From Amblyornis subalaris (taxonomy: Eukaryota; Chordata; Aves; Passeriformes; Ptilonorhynchidae), in the NCBI GenBank assembly GCA_018881555.1, contig JACAXG010000050.1:5997846-6061845 (forward strand): a stretch of 64,000 nt of DNA, in the 5' to 3' direction. Below the pieces are notes generated by a model that was not told where the DNA came from, ran no database searches, and was given only the letters and a program-made list of their open reading frames with translations. Positions 1-11,700 of this stretch are shown piece by piece (position 1 is the stretch's first letter; each line of letters starts with the position of its first letter). The position numbers were made by a program, and so were the translations under genes.

Positions 1-3000
1 CTTTATTTATTTTTTTAACTGACCATAGCCCTGCTTCTGTAATCCTATCCTTCTAAAGTGAACTGAAACATAATTATTATCTGCAGCTGGTGTATGGCCA
101 AATGAATTTAAGACTCTAATTTTAAATAAATTTTTAAAAATTCCAAAGAGTTTAATTAAAAATTGTTAACTTATTCATCAGCACTTTTTGTAACAGTACA
201 ACTTTACTATTGAAGAAACTGTCTTGGGTATGTAATAGTAACTAATTTTTGTTCTGTCATCTAATTTAGGCAAAATAAGTAGTATATGCATGGTTTAATC
301 TCCAGGGTAGTTTCGTTCTTCTGATCTGCTCACTCAGGGTCTTTATTACTTTATTGCCCCAAAGACTCCACTTGTCATCTCAGGAGCTAAATATTCCATT
401 ANGTGTGTTAGGACTTCATGACAATCCCAATATGAAGTCTTTCTATCTTCAACTCATCCAGTGTCACCACATTTTATTTCTCTGTGGGCATAACAAAATT
501 ACTCACGGATTTTGGAGTTGAAACACTGTGACATCAGGAATATGATGTTCTAACTTATCTAATGTAACTGAAGAATAAAGTTTTTTGTGCCCCAGTTCTG
601 AATTTTGCAGCACACTCTCTTCCATTCTATATGTTTTAGTAGCAAGCCAGCTAGAAAGAATGAGCATNCATGATTTGTAGTATAGTCATTACACATGGCA
701 TCAACAGAATTAATATCTTTGGAAATGTAAGTCTCATNTGAGCTTAAAATGTTTGCTTTTCTGCATGGTCAAGTTTTCTATTTTTAAANTTTAGTTGTAA
801 GCTGCCTATATAAATATATTTATACATTAAATAGATATACACACTTCATATGCACTGCATAACACATTAAAAATATACACACATTTTGACATTTTATATA
901 TTTAATGTATATTCATATATATATATGCTTGCTTTTCATTCAATTACATCTTTTTAATCTTTGTTGATATATTAATTTCCAGTTGGTAATATATCATAGT
1001 GTACTCCAAAAAATTAAGCATTTTGTTAATTTCTAGGATTAAGAAAGACATTAAACTACAAAAAACTTGAGACAGATTTGAAATTAAAATTCTGTATCAT
1101 CTCTTCACCATAGATCACTAGCACATTTCTTGCAGCTCTCTGAAAGGATTATGTGAAAAACAAGAAGTTCCTTACAAGCTTTGCATAAAGTTTATGGCAT
1201 TACATTGGACCAGGCATGTAAACCTGGACAGTTTTTCTGTTTCTGGGGTAAGTATAATTTTCTTTTTTGTAGTCTCCAGTTCTGTTTTCCTCTCCAGCCG
1301 TGGTGGGAGCTGTCCCTTTCCTTAGACCAGAGACACCATGCAGAAAAGCNGTGGTGCAGCTTTTTCATGTAGGAGGCTAAGGAGAAATCCTGGGATGAGG
1401 TTGCCATGGCAAGAAGCAGTCCCTGCCCTGTACAGTTTACACTGCATTGTGAATGCCATGCGCGAGCTCCACTTTTCGTCTTCATTTGTATAATCAGTGG
1501 TTAATTTACTGTGACTTAATTCTCAACAATGTATTTGGACTTTGCACACTTCATTTAAAGGCTGCACCTTTATTATCTTCAAATCCATGGAAAGATTTTT
1601 GCAGGGAAANGAAAAATTTGAAGGCATCTCTCTCAGTAGTGACAGGGGCATAGAAGGAGGGGCTATGCTTTCTTTGTAGCCATTAGATCTCTATTAGCAG
1701 AGCATTTTCTAAACATCTGCTCTGTAAAACAGCATACAGTAAAAATTAACTGTGTGATCAGGAGTCAAAGGCAACGAGCTACATTAAGTCCTGTCAGACT
1801 GCTGTTTCATACCAATAGATGTGGGACCCTTCCTGTGGACTGATGGAGGCCATGGGTGTACCTCAAGATCATACAATATCCAGAAGAGGAGAAGGAAACT
1901 GACTGCATCACTAGGCAAAAGGTCCTGTCTTTCAGTTGTTGAGACAGCACTGACAGCCCTACAGGGATCTGTTTGCTACTTTTGTACACGAAGGTGAGGT
2001 ACCAGGAGGGTTGTTGATGGCAGGAATGGGGTAGAGCAGGATTTTTCTTGTAGGTAAGACTAGCTGCAAAGGCTGCCCTTGATATCTAGGGAGAGTTAAA
2101 GTTAGCAGGGAGAGTTAAAGTTAGCAGAGCTCAGTGCAGCCAGCATAACTGCAAACGAACAAAAAAAAAAAACCAAAAAACCAGACTTTTGGATTCATAC
2201 CGAATTATTTGAAAAAGGGGAAATCTAAGAATTCAGCAGTTTGTTTAAAAATCAGTAAACTGAAAAAAAACCCAACCACTTTATGAGCCCATCTATTGGA
2301 CCGTCATACTATTTAAATTCTACACTTTCTGACCTGTGCATTAGTCTTTACAATGCATGGAGAAAAGGGATCGTAGTCCTATTAGAGAGGCTTGGGGTCT
2401 TCTAGCAACAGGAGACCTTCTAACATGATTTCAGTTGCAAGGGGGAAATTTACTCATAACTTGCCTCCATTCTCCCCTTAGTCAGATGACACTGGCAAGT
2501 ATTGCATATTAAAACAACTTTTCTAACTCTTTTGCAGTGTTCTGCTGACAGTTTTATTTTAGCATTTTTATCAAATGATAGTGCTTTGCAGTCTTATTGA
2601 ATTAAAGGGGACTTGCAGTGTTTCACACATGAAACTGTGGTGAGAATTACCAGTAAAATGAAAATTTCTGAAGGCAGTATTTTATAGTATATGCTATAGC
2701 TGTTCGCATCACTATACTTACAAAGGGAGTAGATTTCTGTTGCACTGTCCTACATAAAATGAGGAAATACTTAATTAGATTTGCCACAGTGGCTATAGTA
2801 TGGAGGTGATGAAATTATTCAGACCGGAAACCATATGCAGACTTCAGCACTAGAGAAAGAGAGAGACAGTTTTGTTGCTATCAAAGCAACAAAAGACAAC
2901 TGAGTATCTTAATTTAGATATCCAGGATATCTGGTTGACANTTTTCTTTCCCTCCTCTTCTGAAAATGAGATTCTTGTGGGATGGAAAAAAAGTCACATC

Positions 3001-3244
3001 TGCAAAAGCAAATACTAAGTAAAGAACATGAAAATATTTTAAAATCTTTTTCACTCTATTTCCCACCCATTTCTTCTTCCTAGTTTATTTTCATGAATAA
3101 CATTTTCAATACTCTTTTTCGCAGTGTTTTCTCAATGTTTCAACACCCATTTACTGGTTTAGGAATATTCTTTCTATAATATCTACTTATCAAGCAGTAT
3201 AAATAGCTAGAACCAAACAAATATTGTTCATCTTATCAACAGGT
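1..3244. other. AT-rich unique DNA, no gene seen
   Basis: No exon-like block, RNA gene or recognisable transposon is visible here. The stretch holds short AT-alternating runs around 815-960, a 19-bp perfect tandem duplication at 2089-2126, and an A-rich tract near 2158-2185. The short open frames present (60-97 codons) have no recognisable domains and look like chance. Intron or intergenic DNA is the simplest reading. Confidence 0.6.
2089..2126. repeat. 19-bp perfect tandem duplication (two copies)
   Basis: The 19-mer GGGAGAGTTAAAGTTAGCA occurs twice head to tail with no mismatch (2089-2107 and 2108-2126). The identity of the copies suggests a recent slippage or duplication event, or a two-copy minisatellite allele that may vary between individuals. 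Confidence 0.9.
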
Positions 3245-4260
3245 CCAAATTAGGTTAGAATCATTTAAAATCGTACAGTCCAACTGTAAACCTGGCACTG
3301 CCAAGTCCACCANTAAATTATGCCCCTAAATGCCACATCTACACATCTTTTAAATACCTCCAGGGGTGATGACTTCACCACTTCCTTGGGAAGCCTGTTT
3401 CAGTGCTTGATAACCCTTTCTGTGAAGAATTTTTTCCTAATATCCGATCNAAACCTCCCCTGACATCAAATGAAGCTGTTTCCTCTTGTTCTGTCACTTG
3501 TTACTCNGGACAAGAGCCTGACCCCCACCTGGCTACACCCTTCTTTCAGGCAGTTGTAGAGACTGATAAAGTCTCCCCCAAGCCTCCTTTTTTCCAGGCT
3601 AAATAACCACACCTCCCTCTGTCGCTCCTCATAAGACCTGTGTGTTCCAAACTCTCACCTACTCTGTTCTTTGTACGTGCTCCAGGACCTCAATATCTTT
3701 CTTGCAGTGAGGGGCCCAAAACTGAACACAGGATTCCAGGTGCAGCCTCACCTGGGCCAAGTACAGGAGGACAATCACTGCCCGAGTTCCACTGCCCGCA
3801 GTGCTTCTGATCCCATCCAGGATACTAAACTCTAGGTAGACAGCATCCACAGCCTTTCCCTAATCCACTAGGCAGGTCACCTTGTCATAGAAGGACATCA
3901 GGCTGGTCAAGCAGGACATGCCTTTCGTAAACCCGTGCTGGCTGGGCCCGATTCCTGTACACGCTGTATNATTGCGCTCAAGATGATGTTCCCCAGCACC
4001 AAGGTCAGGCTGACAGGCCTGTAGTTCCTCAGATCCTCCTTCTGGCCCTTCTTGTAGATGGCCATNACATTTGCTAATCTGCAGTCACCTGGAACCTCCA
4101 TGGTGAACCACAATTTCTGGTAAAAGGTAGAGTGGCTTGGTGAGCACTTTTACCAGCTCCATCAATACTCTTGGGTGGATCCTATACNGCCCCATAGACT
4201 TGTGCATATCTAAGTGGTGTAGAGCACTTCCATACTTGGTCACCTCAATTATCCTGTCTG
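3245..4260 (-). mobile_element. CR1 LINE copy, 5'-truncated and internally deleted, minus strand
   Basis: The plus strand reads as the reverse complement of the 3' half of an avian CR1. It starts with the 3'-UTR-like block near 3245-3330, continues through the last part of ORF2 (3400-3790), and then jumps to the reverse-transcriptase region (about 3830-4240). On the minus strand the RT motif NYRPVSLT is readable at 4003-4026, a 'DAVYLEFS' block at about 3825-3850, and the C-terminal '[18 protein letters not shown]' block at about 3665-3720. In an intact CR1 the last two blocks are separated by far more sequence, so several hundred bases are missing at about 3790-3832. Four N calls and many substitutions mark it as an old, dead copy. 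The 5' end fades out near 4240-4260. Confidence 0.93.
3659..4113 (-). pseudogene. Decayed CR1 ORF2 (reverse transcriptase) remnant
   Basis: These are remnants of the CR1 ORF2 polyprotein (endonuclease-reverse transcriptase that primes copying from CR1 RNA), in two separate open segments. The 3907-4113 segment carries the RT finger/palm motif NYRPVSLT at its residues 30-37. The 3659-3850 segment carries the VDAVYLDFS-like block (seen as DAVYLEFS) fused by a deletion to the C-terminal FWAPH / EVLEHVQR block. The YADD catalytic loop region is absent because it lies in the deleted part. The frame is broken by a stop and N positions between the two segments, so no functional protein is possible. 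Confidence 0.85.
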
Positions 4261-7200
4261 TCTGCTATTTCAATAGCAAACATTATGGAAAAGAGTTGGN
4301 TATCTGGTATTTGTAGAATGATCCTTCACATTTTGTGCTTTCCAAGAATGCGGTACCCAGCAGTTTTGAGGCAGGGGTTTTGGAGAAAAACTGCATTTAG
4401 CAGATACCACTCTATCTTATCCTTCTTCCTGCCAGTAAGGGTTCTTATGAGCATCAAAATTGCATACATTGAGATACCACTTGCCTAGTCTGAATATAAG
4501 GTAGCTAACCAACCCATTTGCCAGCAACAGTCTCAAAAAAAGATCATCCTCAAATGTAGAGTAGACCCTTCCCAGTCTACGGAAAAGTAAAAGCCAAGTA
4601 ACTAGACTAAAGCAGCCATAGACGAGATGGCTGTATCATTCCTACAATTTCAGTCATGCATAAGCTAAGCCTTTCTGGAAGCCTCATCGACTCCTGTTCT
4701 AGCCTCAACCCTCTAAGAGTTAACAGTCTTTTAAGTGCAGTTCTGCCATGAATTTTAATACAGATGCAGTCTGTTTAAAAAAAAAAAAGACAGATCTGCA
4801 AAGATTGTTCAAATGCAAAATTTTAGTTTAGGGCCTGTGTCTAGATATGCCATTTGTTAGCAGAGTTCGGAAGTTAGTGAAAGTTAAACCATCTATTTTA
4901 TTTCTCTACTCTCCACCATTTAAGCAGTTTCTGCACTGCATAGCTGCCAGGTAAAATGCATTTCAGTCTGCAGAATAGTGAAAGGAGAAAATCCATTCTG
5001 CGTAATAGATGACCAGTCCCTGTTGTGACATTTATTGTGTCTTCACTTATAAGATATTGCATAGTGCATATGTGTCATAACAAAAGGATTATCCATCACA
5101 TATACTCCTCCATATACAGCTGTGAAGTATTTAGGTGTGCATTTGCATATCCACATCTATATGAAGACAGACGGAAGACTTGGCTCACAATGGACTGAAG
5201 CCAATNTGTCCGTTCCTTACAATGTAGCAAGACTACACTATCCCAAAATCTTGCAGACTGATGGTATCTATTTAACCTTGAGGACCTCCAGCGAAGGTGA
5301 TCAAACAATCTCCTCGTGACATATTCCCTAAAGCCTAGACCTTTCTCACAAAGATTTTATGTTTATCTAAAGCACAGTTTCCTTGCTGTAGTTTCCCTAC
5401 ACCTACTAGTTGTCAGTCAAAGAAGTCTATGCAAGAATTATTGCTCGCTGTCCCTTTTGTTACATCCCCTAGCATATTTTGCCAGTTGTCATGTCTTCCC
5501 TCAGCATTTTTTTTCCTAGATAGTGTCTTGTGGGACCTGTTTTCTAAATGTTTAATCACTTTTTATTTCTCTCTGAACTCCCTAATTTGTCTGTCATTTT
5601 TCAAACATGATGTTTAAAATTGAATGTAGGACTCCAACTGATGCTTAATAAACACCAAGTAGAACAGGGTAATTAACTCATTTGGGTTTAAATTTATTAC
5701 TCTTAATACAACTTAATACCCTATAACATTTTCTTCCCTTTAACCTTTTTTTTCTGNTTGTGAAAGTGCTGTATGTTTGACTGATACATACCTTGTCACC
5801 CAGCACAAACTCCTGTCCTTCTGTTGTATCTATCTCACGTGCCTTTTATGTTTGAACACATTATTAATCTTTCACCTTTTCTCCTCAGTTACTTATTGCC
5901 CCTATTGGAGATGATTTTTGTTCCTTTTAGTCATCAAGTAATTAAGATTTTATTAATACTAGCTACAACCTATGAAGTTGCCTCTTTACATACCTTCCAA
6001 AGAATTTATTGTCTTCCAGCTTCAAATTAAAAATTGGTTTAGTGTGTGTTCTGTCACGTCCCACAGAGTTAATCAAAGTATTGTGTGGTCGGGGGTGGAC
6101 TCCCTACAGAAACTCACTTGATATTCATGTCAATACAACACCAGATAGGTTAAGAATTACTTTCAATATTTGCCTTTCTTTGACCAAGGAACAGTTCATT
6201 CCTTCCACAGTCCTGTTGACTTCAACTGAACTACTTGTAGAATACACTTTAATGCTAGTAACCAGTAAGTTCCTTCTCTGCTGTTGCTAATCAGCTGAAT
6301 AAATTAAACTGTTCGGGCCTTAGGCTGGCTATTCTATCAAAGCACCCCTACTATTCATAGGAGTACATCTAAGTAGAATCAAAAGTTTGGGGGACTCTCT
6401 GGCTTGTCAAAGCAAGGCTTGAGATGGGATTTCTGATTCCTTTGTGCATGTGTGTGACAGGGAGAAAGAGTGGCTGGGGAAAATGGAAATTTGGAGGAAT
6501 GTGGGAAAAAAAATGCATTCTGGCAAGTTTTCAACAGTCTGTGTTAAAATATGGCAGGTGTGTTACTTGGGAATTTCCACGTGGCCCAAAGGTGAAACTT
6601 GAATTGCTTTCACTCCTTTGTGCTCACTTTCTTTTTATCAGAGTGCTTAAAAACTTTAATCCTTCTGAGGAGTGATAGGCCATTTATCCCTTAGACTGAC
6701 TTTTTTATTTCTTTTGCTAGGAATGCTAGAAGAACCGTGGGTTTTTCCCTTGGCCAGGCAATAAAATAAATCATATTCTGCTGTTGCTAGTAAAGATTTT
6801 AAATTCAAAAATAGAGTAAAGAAGAAAATATTTCACAGGCACTTTTAGAATTCGTTTAATCTTCAGCTGCCTCTGAAGTCTCCATGTCGTGATATCTAAA
6901 ATTTTAGGTATATTATAAAGGCATTACAGACAAACCTTTGGCATTCCAATCTTCAATTCTGTAACTGTATGTAAGTCCTATCAGATAAAAATCTACAAAA
7001 TGCAAAGAAAAGGATAGGCATGAGAAGGATCCTAGGGAACTTTACCCTATTTCTCTGACATACATTTATATTAAATTATGTCCACTGCTGGAACCCATGA
7101 AAACTTAAAGTCATATTTACAAACAGTAGAATTCGAACTGCTTATACTTTCAGTGGCCATAGAAGACAATTAACTTCTGTTTATTGTGACAAATTAATGT

Positions 7201-9827
7201 GACCAATGCACATTTTTATTTGCTTGTAAAAATATTATTTCATGTTCATATTTCAAATGTCTATACCAAAGAAAAAAATGCTCTCAGTATCTTTTATGAA
7301 AGAACTGTGAGAGAATTATTAGATTGTGAATTTAATCTTTCATTTCTTCAGGACCATAACTTAATGATTCTGGAGACAACTGATGTATGATGCCATTCTT
7401 TCAAGTATGAATATGTACTTGCCACTTTCCTACTGCTAGTCTGCATTGTATTGACTTTCTGTACGAGTCTTACACAGTAAACAAACTATAAAACCTTCTT
7501 ATAAAACAGATGGACTATACACTGCCTTCTGTTGGATGAAAAAAAACAACAAAAAACCAAAAGGCTATTTTTTAATGTTATTTTTCAGTGAAGTTGTTTT
7601 CAAGGCACAATATTTTAAGAGGCAGTAAGCTTATGTGCCCATTGACGCAGCCAGAATCTTACACTGTTTTCTTATATTTTTGTTTTGTTGATGTTTTTAA
7701 AATAGATACTATATGATGTCTGTAGGTCAGAAGAGAAATGTTAAATTGTTCTCTGTCTTTATAGTATGTCTGATGTCAAACAGACTGTATTTTTCAGTCT
7801 GCTTTGCGTGTGCTATCTCATCCCATGCCCCGCTGAGCTGAAGTTATTGATATTGTACTGAAAAATGCAAGGGAAAGAGTACTTCTGTTGAAATTTAATG
7901 AGTAGTTTCANATTATGAACTAACATGTAGAATTAAGAAAAGTCAGAGAAAGGCAAGCATTTAACCAGATCCAAGGATTTGGTCTTCCTTCTTCCAAGTC
8001 TTAGTCAAAGAGATACTATCAATCCAGGCTCATTCTGCCATGGTTATTTAAACTGTAAGCTCAGACTCTGAAGCAGCACCTAACATTGTGAGATATCTAT
8101 CAGATTTTTGTTGTGACCTTTCAATCTGCTACTGTAATGTACACAGACCCAGTATCTTATGCTGCTGCTATGACTATTTTCTGATATTAAGGAAGATAAA
8201 AACTGTCATTGTTATGGTAATTCTTTTCAATTATAAAATTTTAGCCCACTAAAATTGCAATGGATGTCTGGTTCCTCCAAGATAACTTGAATTTCCAAGA
8301 TAGATGTTTGGACACTTTTGACGAACTCTGACAATTTACCAAAGATATCAATCTGATTGTCTTATGCGGAGAAGAATTATGTCAGGAGTTGTATAAGGTT
8401 ATCTGGTTTTATGAGTGTCAATAATCAATGACAAAAAAAAAAAGTATTCTGAGTTAGCTTACCGAGAAAGGTCCAAATCAGCTTTTAGAAGAACAGAGCA
8501 CTGATGCTCACTATAAAAAATGAGAAGACAGGTGTTGAGGTTAGCAGACTCTGATAAGGTGATCACTATTTCCTGAGCATGAAGATAGCTCGGAGGCACC
8601 AGGTTCACTTAAAAAAACCACCTCAGGAAACATTTTGCTAAGGTTTGCATACCATTTTTAGACACTTGACAGTGGAATTTTAGCTTGTAAAAAAAAAAAA
8701 ATTGCTAACATTACTCCTAATTCCTAAAGTGTTGAACACAGCCATACTATCAATTGTATACTGCATACACTCCAAAAGAATCTAAGTGTTTCATTATACA
8801 AACGGAACCTGGAAGTCTATTGCTGAGACAATAGATGCACTTAGATATGTCTTAACTCANATTCTGTAACATAAACTAAGCTCCAGTCTCCTAACCAGTT
8901 TTTTTTATTAGCAAACACATATGTATATGAAACACGTGGTTTCTAGTATTGATTGGGTATTTGCGTTTCTAATAAAAAATCAAGGATTCTAACCACAAAA
9001 CCCATATAGGCAAATATTTGTTAATGCCCAAACTTGATTATGTCATGTTTAATATAGCTTATAATGATCTACAGTCTAGTTCCAGAGGCTTGTTGAAGCT
9101 TGCAGCACAGTATTCAAAGAGTGAAATATCATTAAAAAAAAGCCAAGTACAAAAGTCTCTAAAAGTTTTCTCTGAATAGAAAATAAAATCCAAATGCCAT
9201 TTCTTGCTATGAAGATCAACTTTGAGCAACAGTTTCAAATTATTTACTAGTTTATCTATAATTGATGTAAAATACTGCCAAACAATCATTTCTTCAGTTT
9301 CTTCTCAGTATGTCCAGACAGACTTTGCTGTGACTAAGAGGCCTTTTTCCTGTACTAAAAAGCCATTTCTTAAAATGTTAACAGTAAAACTAAAATAATG
9401 CTCATTTTTAATTATTTTTTTTACAGAAATGAAAGCTTTCCAAATACTTTTTTCACAACTTTTTTAGTAAGCTGCCATGTTATTTTTGTTGATATAATAA
9501 CTATATTCAGTGCTGAACATCACTGTTGTCAAATGTACTGATAATTCCTCTGATGTCAGTGACAGAAAGATTGTGTCTTGTTGGTAAGAAAAGCAGATGC
9601 CTTGGGCATGTTGAAACTGAGAAATTAGATTCCCCTAGGAGAGCAATCATGTGAGAACTCTAAGCAGTTACCTCCCAAGAAGGAACTGGTGAACTGATTT
9701 ATAAAAAACGAGAACTGACACCTTTGCTTTAAACTAGAGTCAAGCATGCAGTATAGTTTGCAGAAGTGTAATTGCATTTTTTTTTCCAGTTGTGTTCTTC
9801 TGTTTATGTTCTTTTGTTTTACTCTAG
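4261..9827. other. Unique AT-rich DNA, no gene or repeat recognised
   Basis: I see no exon with convincing splice sites, no RNA gene and no recognisable transposon. Short open frames (for example 6009-6290 and 6424-6675) lack recognisable domains or conserved motifs. Short homopurine/A-rich tracts occur near 4766-4777, 7540-7561 and 8688-8701. Confidence 0.5.
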
Positions 9828-9904
9828 ACAGGTTTAGCATGGATGTGTGTCAAGGAAGAGGATATCAGTATTCAGCTCCAGATATAGATAGCTTAAATAA
9901 AGGT
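9828..9904 (+). other. Possible internal exon (77 nt), gene not recognised
   Basis: A strong-looking acceptor (T-rich tract ending ...TTTTACTCTAG) ends at 9827, and a consensus donor GTAAGT begins at 9905. Only one of the three frames between them is open, giving a 25-26-residue segment with the core MDVCQGRGYQYSAPDIDSL. In that frame the exon enters after one codon base and leaves in phase 0. I do not recognise the peptide. It may be a coding cassette exon, a lncRNA exon or chance. Confidence 0.2.
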
Positions 9905-11187
9905 GTAAGTGACGTTAAGTTCACTCTTGTGTTTCTGTACCAAGAAATTTAACTAAACATGCAAGTGTTTACTGCTTTACTAACCCACCAAGCTTTCTTA
10001 GATATCTTTCAAACATTTTCCATTGTAGACTTAAAGTTTCAGGAGTTGCTTGAAGATGCTGGATATTCTAGTTCTGACCCNGGAAAGTCCAGGAGGCAGA
10101 TGTAGCTTTCAGCTGTCCTCTAGGATTATTGGTAAACCAGAGCTGAGTGTGTGATGGGAGCTTGGCTGAAGCAGATGCTGTGGTGCTTGGCAGAATGAGG
10201 CCGCCAGGGTTGTTCNGTTTGTGCAATAGGGAAAGGGCTACTAGAGGCTGTGAGTCCTTCTTCACCTATTATTTGACCCAAAATCTGATTAAGGACAGAT
10301 TTCTTCTCTGTTATCTATACTTTGGACGTCCACTTTTCCTGCTAAGTCTCTCCATTTCCAGCACTGCACAGATATATTTGACTTTATTTAATGTAAACTT
10401 ATTGACATACCTTATTTTTATAGTAGAGTGACTTAGCAGTATAAAGGTTGAAGGCAAATAGACTCTTCTTAGTAATTCCAAGATGTGGGAGGCAGGACTG
10501 AGCCTTACAGGTAGCAAACAAAGAATGGTTTTAATTTAAATATAAACATTTTAATAAAGAGCACTGCTGGCTGGAGACAGTGTATTTACTGTGGTGGATC
10601 AACATTTTAAATACTTTCAGAAAAGTGGGAAGTCTTTGTTTAAAGGTAGAATCCAAAAGAAGAAATAGCAGTACATGNCAGATGTAGTGTGATGTTCCAG
10701 ATTTAGGGATAGATTAGGAAAAATGTAAAGAATTGAGAAAGAAAAGAAACAAAGCCTGTAGAGAAGGCAGAGGTTATCCCGTAAGGACAATATCTTTTAT
10801 ATATGAGCAATGGGAAGCCTATTAAAAGCAGGAGAACATGAGAAAGAATTTTCCCAAGAAAAGAGTATATTTAGGAAATAGGATTGTGCTGGGAAAAACA
10901 TTGGCTAGAAATAAATCTGTTCTACTGTTGAATATTAATTTACTATTATTATTCTAAAATATTTGGAGTGAATGTTTTTTCTTAGATTCTGTTTTCACAT
11001 TTTGAAAATGAACATCAGAATAGTTTTCCGTGATGTGTTTCAACATACCTGCACAGTACTCAACCCGAAGAACATCTCTTTTATCAGCTGTAAAGTGAGA
11101 TTATATGTTGTTGTGAAAAATGTGTCTTCAGAGGTGGCCCCATAATGTGGCTGCATCCAACTACGGAATGTGCCTCTCTGATGGTTT
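9905..11187. other. Unique DNA, no gene seen
   Basis: This is AT-rich sequence with short chance ORFs only (for example 10147-10431). The 10,050-10,260 part is somewhat richer in G+C, but I cannot assign it to a repeat family or exon. Confidence 0.45.
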
Positions 11188-11700
11188 AACTCCAGTAGGA
11201 ATCTAAACCTCACCCAGCTGCTCACTCACACTTATTGGGATGGGGAAGAGACTCTGAAGGGTGAAAGCGAGAAAACTCATGGGTTTAGATAAAGACAGTT
11301 TAACAGGTAAAGCGACAGCTGCTTGTGCAAAGAATTCACCACTTGCCATGGGCAGGCAGGTGTTCAGCCATCTTCAGGAAAGCAGGGCCCCATCATGCTT
11401 AACAGTTACATGGGAAGACCAATGTCATAACTCTGAACGTCTTCTCTTCCTTCTTCTTCCCCCAGCTTTATATGCTGAGGATGATGCCGTGTGGTCTGGT
11501 ATAACTGTTTGGTCTACTGGGATCAGCTGTCCCAGCTTTGTGCCCTCCCAACTTCTTTTGCACCCCCCAGCCTCTTTGCTGGTGGGACAGCAAGAAGCAA
11601 AAAAGGACTCAGTGCTGTGCAAACACTGATCAGCAGTAATTAAAACATCTGATATCAAAACTGTTTTCATCACAAATCCAAAGCATAGCTCCATGGAAGC
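11188..11700 (-). mobile_element. Degraded avian ERV LTR, sense on the minus strand
   Basis: The sequence follows an avian endogenous-retrovirus LTR family known to me from neoavian genomes, read in reverse. It opens with the GGTTTAACTCCAG block, then the 'ACTCATGGGTTTAGATAAAGACAG' type R/U5 region, the CCATGGGCAGGCAGGTGTTC block near 11349, and the 3' 'AAATCCAAAGCATAGC' block near 11674. On the minus strand a TATA box (TATAAA, complement of 11467-11472) lies upstream of the expected polyadenylation region, which fixes the sense direction. The usual ATTAAA near 11300 has changed. The outer ends are eroded and I find no target-site duplication. No internal gag/pol/env sequence adjoins it, so it is a solo or fragmentary LTR. 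Confidence 0.8.
11467..11472 (-). promoter_or_regulatory. TATA box of the 11.19-kb LTR (U3/R promoter)
   Basis: TATAAA on the minus strand sits in the expected middle of the LTR, next to GCATATAAAGC context typical of this avian LTR family. It is the core promoter of the former ERV. Whether it still drives transcription cannot be told from sequence. Confidence 0.55.
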
